Source: an uncultured Rhodospirillaceae bacterium (GTDB taxonomy: Bacteria > Pseudomonadota > Alphaproteobacteria > Reyranellales > Reyranellaceae). Taken from it: a stretch of DNA of 64,000 bases. Below, piece by piece: positions 47,049 to 55,169 of this stretch. The position numbers and the translations under genes are program-made. The notes under the pieces were generated by a model that was not told the DNA's origin, did not search any database, and was given only the letters and a program-made list of their open reading frames with translations. Each line of letters begins with the position of its first letter. The first letter of the stretch is position 1. The stretch spans positions 62,001-126,000 of the forward strand of contig CAMFGZ010000008.1 of the NCBI GenBank assembly GCA_945952105.1, given 5' to 3'.

Positions 47049-47615
47049 ATGACGACCGAGCCGCATTCCGAGACCGTTCGCGATCCCCGGACCCTGCGCC
47101 CCCTCCCGCGCTTCATCTTCGCTTCTCGCTGGCTGCAGCTTCCGCTCTATGTCGGCCTGATCGTGGCGCAGGTCGTCTACGTGTTCCTGTTCCTCAAGGA
47201 ACTGCTGCACCTCGTCATCGAAAGCCCCAGCGTGACCGAACAGCAGGCCATGCTGATCGTGCTGGGACTGATCGACGTGGTGATGATCTCGAACCTGCTC
47301 ATCATGGTCATCGTGGGCGGCTACGAGACCTTCGTTTCCCGCATGGAGCTCAACCGCCATCCCGACCAGCCGGAATGGCTGAGCCACGTCAATGCCAGCG
47401 TCCTGAAGATCAAGCTCGCCATGGCGATCATCGGCATTTCCTCGATCCACCTGCTGAGGACTTTCATCGAGGCCGGGACCCTGGGCAAGCCGAACGCCAC
47501 CTACACCGAAGCCGCGATCATGTGGCAGTCGATCATTCACGGCCTGTTCATCCTGTCGGCCATCGGGATCGCCATCGTCGACAAGCTTTCACAGCCGCCG
47601 GGAGACCATCACTGA
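47049..47615 (+). CDS. UPF0114 (YqhA-like) membrane protein
   Basis: A 188-residue protein with about four helices, of the TIGR00645/UPF0114 family (E. coli YqhA). Conserved parts: FIFASRWLQLPLYVGLIVAQ, NLLIMVIVGGYETFVSR, and WLSHVNASVLKIKLAMAIIGISSIHLLRTF. Function unknown. GGGAGG precedes ATG 47049. It follows the MscS gene in the same direction and could be cotranscribed. Confidence 0.93.
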   Translation: MTTEPHSETVRDPRTLRPLPRFIFASRWLQLPLYVGLIVAQVVYVFLFLKELLHLVIESPSVTEQQAMLIVLGLIDVVMISNLLIMVIVGGYETFVSRMELNRHPDQPEWLSHVNASVLKIKLAMAIIGISSIHLLRTFIEAGTLGKPNATYTEAAIMWQSIIHGLFILSAIGIAIVDKLSQPPGDHH

Positions 47616-47732
47616 GGCGCAGGCCGCGATATCCCAGCCGGACCGGTGAAACTTGCAGCGTCGCCCGGCGTTTGTGCTCCTGAATGACAAGGCAATGGCC
47701 GAAAGCAGCCTCCCGCGCCGGGAGTCGTTGAG

Positions 47733-47909
47733 ATGCGGGATCTGATCATTGGCATGTCCGCCGTGGTGATCGTGATCGTCGGCATCTTTTTACTGGCCGC
47801 CGTGATGCAGCGCGGGCAATACCAGGCGCCCTCGGCGGGACCGTACCTTCCCGAGTGCGCCCAGGGCGACTCCAGGGCCGATCCCCGCGACTGCGATCCT
47901 CACAAGTAG
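47733..47909 (+). CDS. Small single-helix membrane protein, 58 aa
   Basis: A 58-residue open frame from ATG 47733. One membrane helix (VVIVIVGIFLLAAVM, about residues 11-25) is followed by a polar tail containing PYLPECAQGDS and a second Cys (RDCD). A partial ribosome binding site (GGGAGTCGTTGAG) lies upstream. No family recognised. It lies between UPF0114 and the convergent binding-protein gene, an otherwise empty 300-nt gap. Coding is inferred from composition, start and hydrophobic pattern only. Confidence 0.5.
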   Translation: MRDLIIGMSAVVIVIVGIFLLAAVMQRGQYQAPSAGPYLPECAQGDSRADPRDCDPHK

Positions 47910-47920
47910 CGGGCTCTAGA

Positions 47921-49060
47921 TCAGCGCGACGGGGCGGCGTAACGCTCCAGGATTCGCGGGATGCGCGACACACCATCGTAGCAGACGATCTGGACTTCGT
48001 GCGCCATGTTGCCCCTGCCATCCGACTTGTAGGTCGTGACGAGGCCTTTGTAGCTGTCGCGGGAGAGAGCTCCGCGCAGCGAGAGCGGCGTGATCGCCTG
48101 GCTGGCCTTGGCGAGGTCGCTCGCGGCTTTGGCGATCATCTGGATCGCATCGTACTGGGCGGCTGCATAGACGTCGGGTTCGGCTTTGAACGCCTTGCGA
48201 TAGGCGTCGGCGAACTCCTTCATCGGCCCGTCGGCCGCAGAGGCGGGCGAGGCCGCCGTCTCGGCGCAGACGCCTTTCAGCTCGGCAGGCTCCAGCAGCG
48301 CGGCGGTCGAAGGCTGATGCATCGCGGCGCTCGCCACGATCGGCAGGCCGGGAAGCGCCTTGCGGATCTCGCGCACGACCATCGCCAAGGACGAGGCGCG
48401 GAGGTGAAGCACGACCGCATCGGCATTGGCCGCTTTCACGCGGGCGACCAGCGCCGCCTGATCCTTGGCATCGGGGGCGACGCCCTCTTCGAGCACCGGC
48501 CGGGTCTTGAGGTTGGCAAGGCTCTTCGCGAGTTCGTCACGGGCCGCCTGTCCGTCGACCGTGGCCTGATAGATCACGGCCGGGCGCCGGGCGCCGAGCC
48601 TCTCCACGACATAACGGGCGTGGGCGGCCTTTGCGACGGCATCGCTGGGCAGGAAGCGGAAGAAGTAAGGATTGCCGGCTTCCGACAGCTTGGGATTGGT
48701 GGAAAGCGTGAGGAGCGGGACGCCGACGCTTTGCGCCAGCGGCATCACCGCGAGCATCTGGGGACCGAGCAGCGGGCCGATCACGGCGGGCGGCAGGGGC
48801 CGTCGCACGGCACGCTCCCACGTCGCGATCGCGCCCTCGGGGGAGGTCTGAGCGTCGAGCACGCGCGATTCGATTCGCACGTCGCGGATCGTCCGCTCCG
48901 CCAGGTTGGTCCCGTTCTTCTGGCTGGCAGCCTCGATGGACGCAAACCCCGTCACCGGCGCAAGCACCGGCAGCGGCACGGAGGTCTTCTGTGCCGCCGC
49001 CGGCGTTGCGAGGAAGGCGAGGACGAGGAAGCCGGTTACTGTGCTGCGCCGCCGGCCCAT
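47921..49060 (-). CDS. ABC-type periplasmic ligand-binding protein, LivK/LpoA-like
   Basis: A 379-residue exported protein of the Peripla_BP_6 fold. The signal peptide MGRRRSTVTGFLVLAFLATPAAA precedes QKTSVPLPVLAPVTG. Core: VIGPLLGPQMLAVMPLAQSVGVPLLTLSTNP and PYFFRFLPSDAVAKAAHARYV. It is likely to bind a small solute in the periplasm. The start lies 25 nt inside the end of the gamma-glutamyltransferase gene, so translation is coupled. No permease or ATPase is nearby, making it an orphan binding protein that may serve a transporter elsewhere or act as a sensor. Confidence 0.85.
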   Translation of the reverse strand: MGRRRSTVTGFLVLAFLATPAAAQKTSVPLPVLAPVTGFASIEAASQKNGTNLAERTIRDVRIESRVLDAQTSPEGAIATWERAVRRPLPPAVIGPLLGPQMLAVMPLAQSVGVPLLTLSTNPKLSEAGNPYFFRFLPSDAVAKAAHARYVVERLGARRPAVIYQATVDGQAARDELAKSLANLKTRPVLEEGVAPDAKDQAALVARVKAANADAVVLHLRASSLAMVVREIRKALPGLPIVASAAMHQPSTAALLEPAELKGVCAETAASPASAADGPMKEFADAYRKAFKAEPDVYAAAQYDAIQMIAKAASDLAKASQAITPLSLRGALSRDSYKGLVTTYKSDGRGNMAHEVQIVCYDGVSRIPRILERYAAPSR

Positions 49061-50592
49061 GGAGACATCACCTCGTTCATGCCGGTCAACTCGCCGGTCT
49101 TCGGATCGCGCACGATGCAGGACGGGTTGGCGAAGCCCAGCGGCGAGACCGGATTGTCGACCTCGACCATCGGCAACTTCGCCGCGATCGCCTTCTTTAC
49201 GTCGTCGGGCAGGTCGCGGTTCACCCGGATCGGGCCGACGCCGGAAATGTCGACCCTCGGCTGATGGAACGCGGCTTCCACGTCCATCCCGCGGTCGACC
49301 ATCATCAGCGTGAGCTGCGAGACGGCCGGCACGATGCGGCGGCCGCCCGAGGCGCCGATGCAGAACCAAGGCTTGCCGTCCTTCACGACGACGACCGGGC
49401 AGATGTTGCACAGGGGCTTCTTGCCCGGCGCGATCGAGTTGGGCCGGTTGGGCTCGGGATCGAACCACAGCATGCCGTTGTTCATGGTGATGCCGGTCTT
49501 GGGCAGCATCACGCAGGAGCCGAACAGGCTCATCAGAGTCTGGGTCAGCGCCACCATGTTGCCTTCGGAGTCGGCGGCGCAGAAATGCGTCGTGCAGGTG
49601 TCGGTCGGCTTGTCGCCCAACGTCTTCAGGCGCTCGTCGTAGGCCTTGTGCATGCCCTCGGCGATGGCGGCGAAGAATTCGGCGCCCGGCGCACCCTTGC
49701 CCTTGGTCGCGGCACCGGCCAGTTCGATGGCGCGGCGCAGGGTCGGGCCGGCGGTGAGGCCGCCCGCGACGTTGATGGTGACACCGTTATGCTCGAAGGC
49801 GAGGGGATCGACGATCTTCGCCTCGTAGCTCGCGAGATCGTCGTATGAAATCTTGGAGCCGCCCGCCTGCAGGTCGGCGGCGATGTCGCGCGCCAGGCCG
49901 CCTTCGTAGTATTCGCGCGGGCCGCCCTCGGCCAGGCGCCGCATGGTTTCGCCCAGGTTGCCGAGCTTGATGTAGCGGCGGGTGCCGGCCCAATCGCTGG
50001 CGGGAACGCGGCCGTCGTCGCACAGATAGTTCGCCTTGGACGCGGGGAACTTCCCGAGGTGTTTCGCGCCATTGGCGATCATCACCTGCATGTACCAGTC
50101 GAGCTCCATGCCGCGCTGGGCGATCTCGACACCGGGCTGCAGCACATCCTTCCACTTCAGCGAGCCGAAGCGCTCAAGCGCCTTGGCGAGACCGGCGACC
50201 ATGCCGGGCACCGCGATCGAGTGATAGCCGACCTCGTTGCGCTGCTCCTTGATGTCGGGCCAGGCGAAGGGATTGGCAGGACCGGGGCCGACGATCTCGT
50301 AGACCGACGGATCGAGCTTCTTCGCCGAGACGGGACCGTAGTCGACCGTCCAGGCGCGACCTTCCTTGGCGCTCCAGACCGTCATGAAGCCGACGCCGCC
50401 GATGCCGCTCATCCACGGCTCGAGCGCGCCGATTGCCATGCCGGTCGCAACCGCGGCGTCGATGGCGTTGCCGCCCTTGCGCAGGATCTCCGCGCCGACT
50501 TCGGCCGCCTTGACGTTCTGGGCGACGACGACGCCCTTGCCGCGGACTGCCTGCTTGGTGAATTTCAGTTGCCGTGTCAGCGACTCGCTCAT
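49036..50592 (-). CDS. Gamma-glutamyltransferase family protein
   Basis: A 518-residue Ntn-hydrolase of the GGT family, which autocleaves into two subunits. The nucleophilic Thr lies in DTCTTHFCAADSEGNMVALTQ (about residues 345-360). RKGGNAIDAAVATGMAIGALEPWMSGIGG is the N-terminal signature, NNGMLWFDPEPNRPNSIAPGKKP carries substrate contacts, and GASGGRRIVPAVSQ follows. No clear signal peptide is seen at the N-terminus, unlike secreted GGT, so it may be cytoplasmic and act on other gamma-glutamyl compounds or amides. AGGAG precedes ATG 50592. It overlaps an orphan binding-protein gene. Confidence 0.9.
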   Translation of the reverse strand: MSESLTRQLKFTKQAVRGKGVVVAQNVKAAEVGAEILRKGGNAIDAAVATGMAIGALEPWMSGIGGVGFMTVWSAKEGRAWTVDYGPVSAKKLDPSVYEIVGPGPANPFAWPDIKEQRNEVGYHSIAVPGMVAGLAKALERFGSLKWKDVLQPGVEIAQRGMELDWYMQVMIANGAKHLGKFPASKANYLCDDGRVPASDWAGTRRYIKLGNLGETMRRLAEGGPREYYEGGLARDIAADLQAGGSKISYDDLASYEAKIVDPLAFEHNGVTINVAGGLTAGPTLRRAIELAGAATKGKGAPGAEFFAAIAEGMHKAYDERLKTLGDKPTDTCTTHFCAADSEGNMVALTQTLMSLFGSCVMLPKTGITMNNGMLWFDPEPNRPNSIAPGKKPLCNICPVVVVKDGKPWFCIGASGGRRIVPAVSQLTLMMVDRGMDVEAAFHQPRVDISGVGPIRVNRDLPDDVKKAIAAKLPMVEVDNPVSPLGFANPSCIVRDPKTGELTGMNEVMSPWAGGAAQ

Positions 50593-50687
50593 CGATGCTC
50601 CTAAATTGGACACGGGACTTTAGCGGGGCCTCTTTTGGCCACAAAGCCTGTTAGACTGCAGGGCGGACGGGCTGAAAGATCGTAGGC

Positions 50688-51245
50688 GTGGCTGAACTGA
50701 ACCAGATCGACCTGCGGGCGCTCGCCAGGGGCGATAAACGCACATGGGATGCGTTCGTGGTCGCCGCCGCGCCATTGATCAATGCCGTCGTGCGCCGGAC
50801 GCTCGCTTCCTACCGGTTGAGCGAGGAAGACGTCCTGGATGCCGCCCAGGACGTGTTCGTCCGGCTCTGCGCCCAGGATTTCAGGCTGTTGAAAACCTAC
50901 GACCCGGAGCGGGCGGGACTGCCGACATGGCTTTCCGTCGTGTCCCGGTCCTGCGCCATCGATCATTTGCGCCGCCGGCGACAGGCCACCGAGCCGATCG
51001 ACGACGTGCCGGAAGCGGCCCTCGGGGTGGAGGATCGCCACGTCGAGAAGCTCAAGATCCCGGACGGGCTGCTCACGGCGCGTCAGGTTCTCATTCTCAA
51101 GTACCTGTACGACGAGGAGCGGGACGTCACTGACATAGCGAAATTGCTGGCGGTGGATGCCCAGACCATTCGCAGCACGCATCACAAGGCCCTGCAGCGG
51201 CTAAGGGCGCATTTCCGCGAGGACGAGCCGCCTCGCGGGGGATGA
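50688..51245 (+). CDS. RNA polymerase sigma factor, ECF (sigma-70 family)
   Basis: A 185-residue sigma factor with regions 2 and 4 only. Region 2 includes DVLDAAQDVFVRLCAQDF and TWLSVVSRSCAIDHLRRRR (region 2.4, promoter -10 recognition). Region 4 is a helix-turn-helix in DVTDIAKLLAVDAQTIRSTHHKALQRLR (-35 recognition). The start is GTG 50688; the binding site is weak. Its end overlaps an ATG at 51242 and lies 38 nt before the anti-sigma gene's better start. It heads a five-gene operon and presumably controls it. Confidence 0.92.
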   Translation: MAELNQIDLRALARGDKRTWDAFVVAAAPLINAVVRRTLASYRLSEEDVLDAAQDVFVRLCAQDFRLLKTYDPERAGLPTWLSVVSRSCAIDHLRRRRQATEPIDDVPEAALGVEDRHVEKLKIPDGLLTARQVLILKYLYDEERDVTDIAKLLAVDAQTIRSTHHKALQRLRAHFREDEPPRGG

Positions 51246-51283
51246 ATCGGAATGTTTTGGCGTATCATCGGCAGGAGCGATCC

Positions 51284-51829
51284 ATGACCATCGAGCGGAC
51301 CCCGAGGAACGACAAGGAGCTGTGGCGAAGCCTCGCCAGCCAGCCCGCCGTCGCGCCTGCCGCGGTGGCTGAGATGGACCTTGCCGCGTGGCTCGAAGGC
51401 CGCCTGTCCGAGGAGGCGGCGGCCCCGGTCGAGGCGGCCGTCGCGGCCGATCCGGCATTGCGCCGCGCCGCGCTCGATCTGGCGGATATCCTCGGAAAAC
51501 CTTTGCCGGCCGCACCCGAGCGGATGGTGGTTCGTGCCCGTGCGCTGGTCGGCTTCGAAGCCGGGCGCGCGGCACCGGCCGGCGGCCTGTTCGGACGCTG
51601 GTTGCGGGGCGGGGGGCTGTTCGGCGGCTCCAGTCACGCCCTGCAGCAGGGCATGATGGCAGTCGCCGCCCTCGTGGTCGCGACGGGAGGCTTCGTCGTC
51701 GGCGGTGGGTTGGGCGAATCGCTCGCCCAGCAGCGCGAGGGTTATTACTCCAAGACCGAAACCGCCAGCACGACGTCGGCAACGACCTCGAACGAGGTCA
51801 GCGAGTTCTTTGCCGGCGACGGGATCTGA
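51284..51829 (+). CDS. Putative membrane-anchored anti-sigma factor
   Basis: A 181-residue protein. LAAWLEGRLSEEAAAPVEAAVAADPALRRAALDL (from about residue 33) resembles the helical sigma-binding domain of zinc-free anti-sigma factors. A single membrane helix (GMMAVAALVVATGGFVVGGGLG, about residues 125-146) follows. The short periplasmic tail is Ser/Thr-rich. There is no HxxxCxxC zinc motif. ATG 51284 has GGAG upstream; ATG 51242 overlapping the sigma stop is the alternative. The next gene starts 1 nt after its stop. The role is inferred from position and domain layout. Confidence 0.78.
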   Translation: MTIERTPRNDKELWRSLASQPAVAPAAVAEMDLAAWLEGRLSEEAAAPVEAAVAADPALRRAALDLADILGKPLPAAPERMVVRARALVGFEAGRAAPAGGLFGRWLRGGGLFGGSSHALQQGMMAVAALVVATGGFVVGGGLGESLAQQREGYYSKTETASTTSATTSNEVSEFFAGDGI

Positions 51830-51830
51830 A

Positions 51831-52382
51831 ATGAGTTCGCGCCTGCTCCAGACGCTCCTCGGTCTGTCGCTGCTGTTGAACGCCTTCGTCCTCGCGGGCT
51901 TCGTCTACCGGAGCTGGATCGATCCGCCGTTCGAGATGCAGGGCATGCCCCCGCCGCCCCCGCCTCGCGGCGCGCCGGGACAGCCCGGTCAGCCGGCCGG
52001 TCCGCGGTTCAATCCCGTGGAGATGGTGGCCCACGATCTCGCTCTCGATGCCGACCAGCGCAAGGTCATGCAGTCCCTGTTCGATCAGTATGCGAAGGCG
52101 CGACGGGAACGGCTGCAGGAAATCCAGCAGCTCCGGGAGCAGACGAGCGCGGAGCTGCGCAAAGCCTCGCACGACATGACGAGGGTGGATGCCCTTGTCG
52201 ACCAGGTCAGCCGGCTTCGCGCCGAGCAGCAGAAGGAAACGCTGCAAACCCTGACGCGACTCGAGCCGAGCCTTCGGCCCGATCAGCGCGAGCGGCTTCA
52301 GCGGCTGATGGTGGAGCGGATCGTTTCTCCGCCGCCGCCGCCTCGTCCGCCGGCCGGGGGACCGCCGCGTCCGCCACAGTAG
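51831..52382 (+). CDS. Periplasmic LTXXQ/heavy-metal-sensor-like protein
   Basis: A 183-residue protein with an N-terminal membrane anchor or uncleaved signal (LLQTLLGLSLLLNAFVLAGFVY), a Pro/Gly-rich linker, then a long helical domain. Within this domain LDADQRKVMQ and LRPDQRERLQRL are the paired LTxxQ-like motifs of CpxP/Spy/CnrR/ZraP proteins (Metal_resist type). The C-terminus is poly-Pro. Such proteins sense metals or misfolded proteins in the periplasm and signal to regulators. It lies directly after the anti-sigma gene, so it is the probable input of this sigma module. Confidence 0.8.
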   Translation: MSSRLLQTLLGLSLLLNAFVLAGFVYRSWIDPPFEMQGMPPPPPPRGAPGQPGQPAGPRFNPVEMVAHDLALDADQRKVMQSLFDQYAKARRERLQEIQQLREQTSAELRKASHDMTRVDALVDQVSRLRAEQQKETLQTLTRLEPSLRPDQRERLQRLMVERIVSPPPPPRPPAGGPPRPPQ

Positions 52383-52392
52383 GAGGCCTGCC

Positions 52393-53961
52393 TTGAGCAC
52401 ACGCCTTGGTCGTCGCGGTTTCATGGAGGCGGCTGCTGTTTTCACGGCCGGCATCTCCGCCAATCTCTGGTCTGCGCTGCCGGCCCGCGCCGCTTCGGCC
52501 ATGGGCTTCGACAATGCGCGGCACCTTCTCTCGCGCACGTCCTTCGGCGTCACGCCGGGCGAGATCCGTGTCGTGGAATCCCAGGATTTCGAGCTTGCCG
52601 TCGATCGCCTGCTGGCCGATCCGCGCCGCGAGGCAATGACACCGGTACCGGCCTGGATCGGCCTCGGGCCGGCCGAGATGCGCCGACGTCAGCAGGCGGC
52701 CGAGTCCGAACGCAAGCAGGGTGCAGACGGCAAGAAGCTCGAGGTCGTCCGGCCGGTCCAGGAACAGGGACGCGAACTCAGGAACTGGTGGGTCGAGGAA
52801 ATGCTCGTGACCGACCAGCCCCTGGTCGAGCGGATGACCCTGTTCTGGCATGGCCACTTCACCTCGTCGTTGATGAAGGTGCGGTATCCCGCCTCGCTGT
52901 TTCGGCAGAACGCCCTGTTCCGGCGCGAGGCGCTGGGAAACTACGCGACCCTCCTGAAGGCGGTCGCGCGCGATCCGGCGATGCTCATCTATCTGGATGG
53001 CATGCGGTCGGTGGCGCGGCAGCCCAACGAGAATTTCGCCCGCGAACTGCTCGAGCTCTTCACCCTGGGCGAGGGCCACTACGGCGAGGCTGACGTCAAG
53101 GCGGCGGCACGATCCTTCACCGGCTGGAGCGTCGACCGGGGAACCGGACAGTTCACGGAGCGCGCCGGGCAGCACGATGACGGCGAGAAGACCTTCCTCG
53201 GCAAGACCGGACGCTTCGGCGGCGACGAGGTGTTGGCGATCCTGCTCGCCCATCCACGCACGGCCGAGACGGTCGTCGAGAAGCTGTGGCGTGAGTTCGT
53301 TTCGCTGAAACCCGACACGGGCGAGGTCAGGCGGCTCGCCGCCCTGTTCCGCGGCAGCGGCTACGAGATCAAGCCGCTGATGCGCGCGCTGCTGCTTTCT
53401 CCCGCGTTCCGCGATCCCGCCATTCGCGGCGCGTTGATCAAGTCGCCGGTCGACCTGATCGTGGGCACGGTGCACGTGCTGGGACTGCCAGTGCCGGAGA
53501 AGACGGGCCTGGTCCGCATGTTGCAGGGGCTGGGCCAGACGCCCTTCGATCCGCCGAACGTCAAGGGGTGGGCCGGTGGCGAAAGCTGGATCTCGACCTA
53601 CACGCTGCTGCTGCGGCAGCAATTCCTGCGGCGCATGATCGAGGCGACGACCGTCGCACCGATGGAGGGAGGCATGCAGATGGCCAACCGTCCGAACCGG
53701 CGTGCCGACCGCCGCGAACAGCTTCCCGCGGCCGACGGCAGTACCCTGCAGATGATGGAGCCGCCGCGCCCCGTGGAAGGCCGCAGCCTGCGCGATGCCG
53801 GACACGAGGCGCGCCTCGGCCCGACGCTCGCCGGCGCCGACGGGCCGCTGCTGCTGCGCACATTGCTGCCGCGTCAGCCGCTCGACGGAGTCAATGCGAA
53901 CGGGACGGCGGGCGCCATCGTGGCAACCGCGCTTCTCGATACGACCTACCAGTTGAAGTGA
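52393..53961 (+). CDS. DUF1800 family protein with Tat-type signal
   Basis: A 522-residue protein. The N-terminus RLGRRGFMEAAAVFTAGISA has twin arginines and a hydrophobic stretch ending near PARAAS, a Tat signal. The DUF1800 core follows: ARHLLSRTSFGVTPGEI, LFWHGHFTSSL, RQNALFRREALGNYATLLKAVARDPAMLIYLDG, NFARELLELFTLGEGHY, AARSFTGWSVDRG and KGWAGGESWIST. Function unknown; DUF1800 genes are almost always paired with DUF1501, as here. The start is TTG 52393 with AGGAGG six nt upstream, which decides it. Confidence 0.9.
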   Translation: MSTRLGRRGFMEAAAVFTAGISANLWSALPARAASAMGFDNARHLLSRTSFGVTPGEIRVVESQDFELAVDRLLADPRREAMTPVPAWIGLGPAEMRRRQQAAESERKQGADGKKLEVVRPVQEQGRELRNWWVEEMLVTDQPLVERMTLFWHGHFTSSLMKVRYPASLFRQNALFRREALGNYATLLKAVARDPAMLIYLDGMRSVARQPNENFARELLELFTLGEGHYGEADVKAAARSFTGWSVDRGTGQFTERAGQHDDGEKTFLGKTGRFGGDEVLAILLAHPRTAETVVEKLWREFVSLKPDTGEVRRLAALFRGSGYEIKPLMRALLLSPAFRDPAIRGALIKSPVDLIVGTVHVLGLPVPEKTGLVRMLQGLGQTPFDPPNVKGWAGGESWISTYTLLLRQQFLRRMIEATTVAPMEGGMQMANRPNRRADRREQLPAADGSTLQMMEPPRPVEGRSLRDAGHEARLGPTLAGADGPLLLRTLLPRQPLDGVNANGTAGAIVATALLDTTYQLK

Positions 53962-53971
53962 GGGGAAGGCG

Positions 53972-55051
53972 ATGGGCCGTGTTCTCCTGCTGATCGAACT
54001 GAAGGGCGGCAACGACGGGCTGAACACGCTCGTGCCGTACGCCGATCCGAAGTACCGCGAGCTGCGCGGCGGAATCGGCGTGCCGCGCGAGAGGGTCGTG
54101 CAACTCGACGAGCGAGTAGGCTTGCACGAGAAACTCCTGCCGCTGATGGAGTCGTGGAAGGCAGGGGATCTCGCGATCCTGCAGGGCGTCGGGTATCCCT
54201 ATCCCAATCGCTCGCACTTCCGGTCCATCGAGATTTGGGACACCGCGTCGGCCTCGTCGCAGACGCTGAGCGAGGGTTGGGTGGCGCAGGCGTTCAACGG
54301 GACGCCCATCGCCAAAGGCATCGGCGTCGACTGCATCGTGGCCGACACCAACGCACTGCCCTCGACGGGGCCGTCGCTGCGCACCATCGTGATGCAGGAC
54401 GCCGAGAATTTCCTGCGGCAGGCCGATACGATCGGCACGTCGTCCGGCACGGGTGCCGGCGGCAATCCGGCGCTGCAGCACCTTCTCGCGGTGCGTCACG
54501 AGATCAATGCCGCGGCCGCCGGCCTGCGCGATCGCCTGCGGTCCGCGCCGGCGCCGGTCGAGGCCTACGGGCAGGAGTTCCTGTTGGGCCGACAACTGGA
54601 CCTGGCCACCCGGCTCCTGACCGCGAAGGTGCCGGTCGTCGCCATCAAGGTGGCGCTGGGCGGATTCGATACGCATGCCAACCAGGCGCCGACCCATGAG
54701 CGGCTGCTGTCGTTCCTCGCGACGAACCTCGCGACCCTGCGCAAGAACCTGATCGGCGCCGGGCTCTGGAAGGACGTCGTGGTGATGACCTATTCGGAGT
54801 TCGGCCGGCGCGCCCGGCAGAACGCGAGCGCCGGAACCGACCACGGCACCTCGGCGCCGCATCTCGTGTTGGGCGGCGGCGTCAAGGGCGGCCTGCACGG
54901 CATCCACCCGTCGCTCACCGACCTGCAGGACGGCGACCTGATGCATACGGTCGACTTCCGCAACGTCTTCGCGACGCTGGCCCAGGGATGCTGGGGCCAG
55001 TCGTGCGACTTCGGCCTGCGCCAGCCGCAGAGGCTCGGCTTCCTTACCTGA
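53972..55051 (+). CDS. DUF1501 family protein lacking a signal peptide
   Basis: A 359-residue protein of the DUF1501 family, related to the alkaline phosphatase/sulfatase fold. It begins MGRVLLLIELKGGNDGLNTLVPY, directly at the first domain strand. It continues with GVGYPYPNRSHFRSIEIWDTA, KVALGGFDTHANQAPTHERLL, VVMTYSEFGRRARQNASAGTDHGTSAPH and VDFRNVFATL, the usual metal-site-like residues. Most DUF1501 proteins I know carry their own Tat signal; this one has only 10 nt of upstream space and no in-frame leader. GGGGAAGG precedes ATG. Confidence 0.9.
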   Translation: MGRVLLLIELKGGNDGLNTLVPYADPKYRELRGGIGVPRERVVQLDERVGLHEKLLPLMESWKAGDLAILQGVGYPYPNRSHFRSIEIWDTASASSQTLSEGWVAQAFNGTPIAKGIGVDCIVADTNALPSTGPSLRTIVMQDAENFLRQADTIGTSSGTGAGGNPALQHLLAVRHEINAAAAGLRDRLRSAPAPVEAYGQEFLLGRQLDLATRLLTAKVPVVAIKVALGGFDTHANQAPTHERLLSFLATNLATLRKNLIGAGLWKDVVVMTYSEFGRRARQNASAGTDHGTSAPHLVLGGGVKGGLHGIHPSLTDLQDGDLMHTVDFRNVFATLAQGCWGQSCDFGLRQPQRLGFLT

Positions 55052-55068
55052 GAGGAAGCCGCCTCGTC

Positions 55069-55142
55069 GGAGCGCGCAACTCCAGTTGCGCTCAAGCTTC
55101 GTCCATCAGCAAAGGATGAGCGCAACTGGAGTTGCGCGCTCC
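55069..55142. repeat. Palindromic element copy 2, between convergent genes
   Basis: Two exact 26-nt arms (55069-55094 and 55117-55142) around a 22-nt spacer. It matches the element at 30263-30334 except for paired changes (CCACTCCAGTGG becomes CAACTCCAGTTG). It lies between the DUF1501 gene (ends 55051) and the leftward GPH transporter (ends 55170). No T run follows. Confidence 0.92.
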
Positions 55143-55169
55143 ATTGTTTGCATCGCGTGAACGCCGCTC

